NCBI GenBank assembly: GCA_003526375.1
Contig: DPDG01000024.1
Coordinates: forward strand, 75,064 to 112,964
From: Lentisphaeria bacterium
Lineage (GTDB): Bacteria; Verrucomicrobiota; Lentisphaeria; Victivallales; UBA1829
DNA: 37,901 nt
Reading direction: 5' to 3'
In this document: positions 34,093 to 37,901 of the stretch, piece by piece
How positions within the stretch are numbered: the first letter of the stretch is position 1
Layout of the letters: each line of letters begins with the position of its first letter
Position numbers and translations under genes: made by a program
The notes under the pieces: generated by a model
Seen by the model: the letters and a program-made list of their open reading frames with translations, nothing else
What the model was told of the DNA's origin: nothing
Database searches by the model: none

Positions 34093-35301
34093 TCAGGCGA
34101 AAAGATTCCTGTCGAGGAGATCAAGCGCGATGGCGGAGGAGATCGGAGCGTTGGTCCAGCCGGAATAAATGCTTCCCGCTCCGCCTTCAAAGCGGTCCCC
34201 TCCGCCCCATGTCCGTGTTTTCATGTCATACATCCCGCGCCAGCAGCCGTTGAACTGTTTTTCCGGCGACGGGTCCTGAATTTTGAGAATAAGCCCCAGC
34301 AATTTTTCGTAGACAGGTTTGAATTCCTCACTGACTGCCGCGAGCGCCTGCATTCCGAGCAGCGCCCAGTTGACCGTGTAAATCGTATCCACCAGATGTT
34401 TGCCTGCGGGCGCTTCGTAATGTTCCGCGGGGATGTTGCCGTCCGCGTCCATCTTTTTCATGACAAGACGCGCAAAACGCTCCGCGAGTTTTCTGTAATA
34501 TTCGTCTCCGGTATAACGGTATGCCGCGCAGGCGCCGATTATGGCGTAAGCCTGTTCGCTGACGATAAATTCTTCCGCGCGGGAAGCCATGTATTCATGA
34601 TAGCGCTTTACCGTATCCGCATATTTCCGTCCGTGATTCTCCTGATATACTTTTGCCAGCGCCATGCATGCGAGGGCGCCCCAGTGAGGCAGGTCGAGGC
34701 GCCCCAGCCATCTGCCGGATGCATCGATCCAGTGCCCGGCATTGTCGAGGTCCTTCTTATCCATGACCAGCTCCGTTGCCGTGAGAAGTTCTTCTCCGAG
34801 AATCATGCCCCATGACTTCATCCCGTATTTTTTATCAAGTTCGGGATATTCCTCCGCAATTTTGAGCTGAAGGAAGACGCACCACGCCTCGTCGTCGAAA
34901 TAGACATGGGATTCACGTTTGATGTGCGACCAGTTCCAGCTTCCCGCCGGATACTCTTTTTGAGTTCTGTTCAGCAGTCCGCTCCGGAAGTAGAGATAAT
35001 CCAGCAGATTGACCGCAATATCGTAATACTTCGTTTCGCCGAGAGCCCTGCCTGCGAGAAGGAACAGATAGGCTGTCTCGAAATTACAGTCCGCGCGGCG
35101 CTGTTCGATTACGCAGTAGCCATCATACTGCATCCATGCCGGGAATGATTTTTTCATGACTTCGATTGCTTCATTGCCGTTTGTCACGGCAACGCGTTCG
35201 GCAACGCCCCAGATTCCCGATTCCGGAATCATAACCCCTGAATTCAGGAACCAGTTCAGATTTCTAAGCAGAGAATTTTTCATTTTTTCTTGTTCATCCA
35301 T
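34093..35301 (-). CDS. (alpha/alpha)6-barrel glycosidase-like protein (GH88/GH105-like)
   Basis: This protein of about 402 residues is built from regularly spaced helix pairs with aromatic turns: ADCNFETAYLFLLAGRALGE, SWNWSHIKRESHVYFDDEAW, GALACMALAKVYQEN and QAYAIIGACAAYRYTGDEYY. The pattern fits an (alpha/alpha)6 barrel, as in unsaturated glucuronyl or rhamnogalacturonyl hydrolases. No export signal is visible, consistent with a cytoplasmic enzyme acting on imported oligosaccharides. The start is uncertain: ATG 35301, ATG 35283 or GTG 35343 are all possible, and none has a strong ribosome binding site. It lies directly after a LacI-type regulator gene on the same strand and is probably its target. 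Confidence 0.72.
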   Translation of the reverse strand: MDEQEKMKNSLLRNLNWFLNSGVMIPESGIWGVAERVAVTNGNEAIEVMKKSFPAWMQYDGYCVIEQRRADCNFETAYLFLLAGRALGETKYYDIAVNLLDYLYFRSGLLNRTQKEYPAGSWNWSHIKRESHVYFDDEAWCVFLQLKIAEEYPELDKKYGMKSWGMILGEELLTATELVMDKKDLDNAGHWIDASGRWLGRLDLPHWGALACMALAKVYQENHGRKYADTVKRYHEYMASRAEEFIVSEQAYAIIGACAAYRYTGDEYYRKLAERFARLVMKKMDADGNIPAEHYEAPAGKHLVDTIYTVNWALLGMQALAAVSEEFKPVYEKLLGLILKIQDPSPEKQFNGCWRGMYDMKTRTWGGGDRFEGGAGSIYSGWTNAPISSAIALDLLDRNLFA

Positions 35302-35349
35302 ATAAAAATTCAATGAAAGTGCCTGCCGCGCATCGGCGGACACATCTTC

Positions 35350-36333
35350 TCAAACGCGGATCTCGCCTGTGCTTGCACGCAGGATCAGTTCCGGCGGCAG
35401 CTTGATCTGTTCCGGCGGCATTTTTTTATCGGCAAGCGCTTTCAATACGAGTTTTCCCGTTTCCCTGCCGAGATCGCGTTTCGGCTGGTGAATCGTGGTC
35501 AGGGAGGGCAGCATGAGGTCTGTGAATAAAAGATTGTCGTAGCCGATCACAGAAAGGTCTGCGGGAATGTGCACTCCGGCTTCCGCGCAGAACTTATACA
35601 GCTCCAGCGCCTTCATATCGGAAAAACAGAATACTGCTGTAAAATCACGGATGGCAGGCGCGATGTCTTCGATATGTTTGAACGCGGAGACTTCCGCACC
35701 GAGTCTCTGTGCCTCTTTCGCGAAATATTCGCAACGTTTATACATCCGGCTTCCGCCCAGAGTTGCAAGCTTCCGGTGTCCGCATTCTGCCAGATGACGT
35801 GCGGCGAGACACCCTCCCGCTTCATCATCGACGGCGACTCCGTGAAGACCCTCCACCAGGCTTGTAAGCGTGACAACGGGGCGTTCCGCGGAGAATTCCC
35901 GGATTTGTTCATAGTTGTTGCTGCCGTCGCGTTTCACAGTCGGAATCCAGATATAGGAATCGACGCCTTTTGCCCGCAAAAATTCAAAGGCCTGCATCTC
36001 AGCTTCAAGCCCTCCGGAGGAGACCGTCAGAAGAAGATGAATATTTTCCGGCGCGAGCATTTCGTCGATTCCGGCAAGAATGTCTGCCCAGAAAGAGCTT
36101 TCCAGACTGTCGCGCATGACGCATCCGACCAGATTGGTCCGCTTCATAGCCATGGCGCGCGCATTGACATTGGGCTGGTAATTTTCCCTCCGGATTACTT
36201 CTTCGATCCGCGCACAGGTTTTCTCCGAAATATGATTTGCCCGGGCTTTTCCATTCAGGTACATGGATGCCGAAGTCAAAGATACATTTGCTTTTTTCGC
36301 AATATCACGTAAAGTAAGTCGTTTTTTCAGCAT
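35350..36333 (-). CDS. LacI-family transcriptional regulator
   Basis: This 327-residue repressor-type protein has an N-terminal helix-turn-helix, LTLRDIAKKANVSLTSASMY (6-25), a hinge region around NYQPNVNARAMA, and the LacI periplasmic-binding effector domain (about 65-325). The conserved marks VIGYDNLLFTDLMLPSLTTI and a C-terminal strand are present. It most likely senses a sugar from glycan breakdown and controls the downstream glycosidase gene. The ATG at 36333 follows CGGAG. A near-perfect palindrome lies 22 bases upstream of the ATG, a likely autoregulatory site. Confidence 0.93.
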   Translation of the reverse strand: MLKKRLTLRDIAKKANVSLTSASMYLNGKARANHISEKTCARIEEVIRRENYQPNVNARAMAMKRTNLVGCVMRDSLESSFWADILAGIDEMLAPENIHLLLTVSSGGLEAEMQAFEFLRAKGVDSYIWIPTVKRDGSNNYEQIREFSAERPVVTLTSLVEGLHGVAVDDEAGGCLAARHLAECGHRKLATLGGSRMYKRCEYFAKEAQRLGAEVSAFKHIEDIAPAIRDFTAVFCFSDMKALELYKFCAEAGVHIPADLSVIGYDNLLFTDLMLPSLTTIHQPKRDLGRETGKLVLKALADKKMPPEQIKLPPELILRASTGEIRV

Positions 36334-36354
36334 CGTTTTCTCCGGTATAATATG

Positions 36355-36372
36355 TGCTAAAGCTGTTTAGCA
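36355..36372. promoter_or_regulatory. Palindromic operator candidate of the LacI regulator
   Basis: TGCTAAA (36355-36361) and TTTAGCA (36366-36372) form a perfect 7-bp-arm inverted repeat around GCTG. It lies 22 bases upstream of the regulator ATG, overlapping the likely promoter (a TTGCTA element and TATTAT- or TTATAC-like sequences on the minus strand). Arm length and symmetry suit a LacI-type dimer site. Confidence 0.6.
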
Positions 36373-36471
36373 ATATTATCAATATACTTCTTCTTTTTCT
36401 GTTTTGCAATAAAATTATGAGAAAAAAGAAATTTTTTTCTGAAAATATGTAAAAAATAAAAATATTCCGGT

Positions 36472-36490
36472 GCAGGTGCTTTGCATCTGC
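36472..36490 (-). terminator. Hairpin, possible terminator of the 82-residue protein gene
   Basis: GCAGGTGC (36472-36479) pairs with GCATCTGC (36483-36490) around a 3-base loop, with one G-T wobble. On the minus strand it is followed after about 10 bases by a T-rich run. It lies about 175 bases past the nearest upstream stop, at 36667. Confidence 0.4.
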
Positions 36491-36540
36491 CGCAGTCCAG
36501 CCGTGCAGGTATAGTATCGCAAATAGTTTTCGCAAGGCGT

Positions 36541-36562
36541 TGGAAACGGTTTTAACAAATTG
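36541..36562. repeat. Operator-like 22-base direct repeat, copy 1
   Basis: TGGAAACGGTTTTAACAAAT is the core of a 22-base unit. It matches the copy at 36608 at 19 of 22 positions. Its centre AAAC-G-GTTT is an odd palindrome resembling LacI/CcpA-type operator sites. Confidence 0.55.
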
Positions 36563-36607
36563 TCCGGAGTGTGCGAAAAGTGATTGCAAATCGTGGCGGG
36601 GAAGAAT

Positions 36608-36629
36608 TGAAAACAGTTTTAACAAACTG
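36608..36629. repeat. Operator-like 22-base direct repeat, copy 2
   Basis: TGAAAACAGTTTTAACAAAC is the core of the second copy, with a centre AAAAC-A-GTTTT that is a perfect odd palindrome. It starts 67 bases after copy 1, between the LacI gene and the stop of a small membrane protein gene. Confidence 0.55.
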
Positions 36630-36666
36630 GCAGCCGGAATATGAAAAGCAAATGAGACATCCCTGA

Positions 36667-36915
36667 TCATATGAGAAATAAAGTGGTGCCGGTGATCGAA
36701 TAGACGATCAGGATCAGCCAGGCATAATAGATATCCCGCGCATCATATGTCCACTCCAGCCAGACGCAGACGGCAAGTCCGGAAAGTACGGTCAGAAGAA
36801 AGAGAATCAGAAACAAAGGGCGCAGGTTCGTTTTCACAGGACGGGAAACCGCAGGCTGTTTGCGCGGTTTGCCGCCCATAGACTCATCAAAGATTGTTCT
36901 CAGATTATTTTTCAT
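36667..36915 (-). CDS. Small two-helix membrane protein of unknown function
   Basis: This 82-residue protein has a basic, polar N-terminus (about 1-30, with KPRKQPAVSRPVK) and then two membrane helices: about 32-52 (LRPLFLILFLLTVLSGLAVCVW) and about 62-80 (YYAWLILIVYSITGTTLFLI). A short WTYDARD loop joins them. The ATG at 36915 follows AAGGA at a suitable distance, which supports real translation. No family is recognised and the downstream spacer is long, so it seems to stand alone. Confidence 0.62.
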   Translation of the reverse strand: MKNNLRTIFDESMGGKPRKQPAVSRPVKTNLRPLFLILFLLTVLSGLAVCVWLEWTYDARDIYYAWLILIVYSITGTTLFLI

Positions 36916-37019
36916 GATCGTGTATCCTTGATTAAGGGAATATTTATTATTATGAATAATAAAATAATCTGTTCTATACAGTTTTGCAAGTTATAAAAAA
37001 TATTTTTACAATTAAAAAA

Positions 37020-37037
37020 GCCCGGATTGCTCCGGGC
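37020..37037 (-). terminator. Rho-independent terminator after the small lipoprotein gene
   Basis: GCCCGGA (37020-37026) and TCCGGGC (37031-37037) form a perfect 7-bp GC-rich stem with a TTGC loop. On the minus strand a TTTTTT run follows. It lies 10 bases past the stop at 37048. Confidence 0.9.
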
Positions 37038-37047
37038 GTGAGGGGAA

Positions 37048-37371
37048 TTACTGTTTGACGCCGACGCCGGAGGCTCCGGCAGAGACGTCGAGACTGCTGT
37101 TGCTGGCTTTGACGACTTTTGCGGCAGCCTCGCCGGTCGACTTGTCCTTGACCGATACATACCAGACCTTGCGTCTGCCGAACCATGCCGACAGGCTCGG
37201 GACGGGGCTCTCCGCGCTGACCGCCGAGATATCTGCGCCGCCGCCCCATGTGTCGGAGCCTGCGGCGATTGACTTGTCTTTGGTGGCGGCGGTCAGGCTG
37301 TCCACCGCCGCGCATCCGGAGAGGAGTGCGGCGATCGCCAGCGTGCTAAAACCAATTGTGATTATACGCAT
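37048..37371 (-). CDS. Small lipoprotein of unknown function
   Basis: This 107-residue protein has a lipoprotein signal (MRIITIGFSTLAIAALLSGC) with Cys20 as the likely lipid attachment site. The mature part is rich in Ser, Ala, Gly and Lys, with a short WFGRRKVWYVSVKDK strand pair. The ATG at 37371 follows AGGAGA. It overlaps the upstream unknown gene by 10 bases and ends at a strong terminator, so the two form a unit. The family is not recognised; phage-encoded or surface lipoproteins of similar size exist, but nothing decides between them. Confidence 0.7.
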   Translation of the reverse strand: MRIITIGFSTLAIAALLSGCAAVDSLTAATKDKSIAAGSDTWGGGADISAVSAESPVPSLSAWFGRRKVWYVSVKDKSTGEAAAKVVKASNSSLDVSAGASGVGVKQ

Positions 37372-37817
37372 ATTGTTTGTCTCCTGTTATGAGCGTCGAT
37401 CCACGCTTTGCGGGCCTCGTCGCCGCTGATCGCGATTGTCGCCGTTTTCATTACGCTCCACCAGTAGGCGCGGCGCAGGCGATACTCGCGGCTGAGGAGC
37501 CAACGCCACGTCCAGAGCGGATAGTTATCGTCGAAGATCACGCGGATGTTATGGCGCCAGCACGCAACCGTATGCTGGAAGCCCGCTTCGGAACCGTCCG
37601 AGTGTTCGAACTGAACATCGTGGATCAGCACGACCGGCTTATACAGCATCATGAGCGACGTCAGGACGTCACGCGCGAGCGGCAGCCAGCGGTCAGGGCC
37701 CGCGCCGTTGTAGATGTGGCTGAGCTCGGCGTCGGTGTAAGGGATCAGGACCTCACGGCCGTCAAGCTGATAATCGCCGCAGGCCGCACGCAATTTTGCA
37801 ATTTCGCTAACGGACAT
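37362..37817 (-). CDS. Unknown soluble protein
   Basis: This 151-residue soluble protein is not recognised. It is rich in Trp and Tyr (around NYPLWTWRWLLSREYRL and YWW), with an alpha/beta appearance: a strand-like VVLIHDVQFEHSDG and a later TATIAISGDEARKAWIDAHNRR helix. The start at 37817 follows GAGGAG at good spacing. It overlaps the lipoprotein gene by 10 bases. Two arrays of 7-bp tandem repeats begin 19 bases upstream of its start. The pair may belong to a small mobile or prophage remnant, but no hallmark gene is in view. Confidence 0.65.
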   Translation of the reverse strand: MSVSEIAKLRAACGDYQLDGREVLIPYTDAELSHIYNGAGPDRWLPLARDVLTSLMMLYKPVVLIHDVQFEHSDGSEAGFQHTVACWRHNIRVIFDDNYPLWTWRWLLSREYRLRRAYWWSVMKTATIAISGDEARKAWIDAHNRRQTICV

Positions 37818-37835
37818 GATTACTCCTCGTTTTTA

Positions 37836-37860
37836 GTTAAGAGTTAAGAGTTAAGAGTTA
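37836..37860. repeat. 7-bp tandem repeat array (GTTAAGA)
   Basis: Three full copies of GTTAAGA (37836-37856) plus a partial GTTA lie immediately upstream of the ribosome binding site of the gene starting at 37817. They touch a second, unrelated heptamer array. Confidence 0.9.
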
Positions 37861-37864
37861 TTTA

Positions 37865-37896
37865 GTGGGCAGTGGGCAGTGGGCAGTGGGCAGTGG
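37865..37896. repeat. 7-bp tandem repeat array (GTGGGCA)
   Basis: Four full copies of GTGGGCA (37865-37892) and a partial GTGG run to the right edge of the window. The unit has the same length as the neighbouring GTTAAGA array. It may continue beyond the window. Confidence 0.9.
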
Positions 37897-37901
37897 CATC
37901 T

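Larger units (their letters stand above)
36334..36666. other. Intergenic region with operator-like elements, 333 bp
   Basis: No gene is seen. The region holds the palindrome at 36355-36372 close to the LacI gene, an AT-rich stretch at 36373-36465, a GC-rich hairpin at 36472-36490, and two related 22-base direct repeats at 36541-36562 and 36608-36629. Its length and the repeats suggest a complex control region or an unrecognised small RNA. Confidence 0.6.

Noticed and set aside
36415..36445. AT-rich inverted repeat (AGAAAAAA/TTTTTTCT) considered as a terminator
   Set aside because: The stem is only A-T pairs and no gene ends close to it. Low complexity explains it as well.
1..37901. Search by eye for CRISPR arrays, tRNA or rRNA genes, transposases and integrases
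   Set aside because: No regularly spaced repeats other than the heptamer arrays were seen. No tRNA-like cloverleaf was noticed in the intergenic gaps, and no transposase or integrase motifs appear in the translated frames. A dedicated search tool could still find something missed.

Overview
The window reads as chromosomal DNA from the PVC superphylum, most likely Lentisphaerota (a Victivallis-like bacterium). Three lines of evidence support this. There is a short basic protein of the Chlamydia/Verrucomicrobia type at 2258-2416. There is a six-gene block (3303-13534) syntenic with the Akkermansia pilus-like genes Amuc_1098 to Amuc_1102. There is also a FTLIELLVVISII pseudopilin beside LamG- and CBM9-type secreted proteins, a style common in Lentisphaerota. 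The family assignments come from reading motifs; no database search was run.

Layout, left to right. 1-2416: the tail of an unidentified gene, an aconitase, and the small basic protein. 2762-13534 (minus strand): a small exported protein, then the pilus-like operon. That operon carries two tandem secretin-like proteins, an inner-membrane protein with a zinc ribbon and calcium-type repeats, an Amuc_1100-like protein, a PilM-PilN-like fusion and an exported Amuc_1102-like protein. A TTGACA/TATTTT promoter precedes it and a strong hairpin terminator ends it. 13773-15269: uvrC, divergent from the operon.

15350-21936 (plus strand): a consensus promoter drives a GntR-type regulator, a pseudopilin, a LamG protein, a CBM9-plus-barrel protein and a deacetylase-like protein. 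The genes are tightly packed or overlap, so this looks like one regulated carbohydrate-use operon. 21927-26818 (minus strand): a potABCD-type ABC transporter with ATGA overlaps between all four genes, followed immediately by a GH43-like glycosidase.

26992-33894 (minus strand): an L,D-transpeptidase-fold protein without its catalytic residues, accA, an ArgA-like acetyltransferase, a gamma-glutamylcyclotransferase fused to an amidoligase-like domain, glutamate racemase, and a neurotransmitter:sodium symporter family transporter with an extra hydrophobic insert. Spacing suggests co-transcription, which joins fatty-acid, glutamate and cell-wall functions. 34093-36333: a LacI-type regulator and an (alpha/alpha)6-barrel glycosidase with a near-perfect palindrome at the promoter. 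36334-37901: an intergenic region with duplicated operator-like sites, three small genes of unknown function, and two arrays of 7-bp tandem repeats at the window edge.

The strongest candidates for something new are the doubled secretin in the pilus-like operon, the cyclotransferase-amidoligase fusion in its glutamate-related neighbourhood, and the apparently dead L,D-transpeptidase. No rRNA, tRNA, CRISPR array, transposase or integrase was seen.
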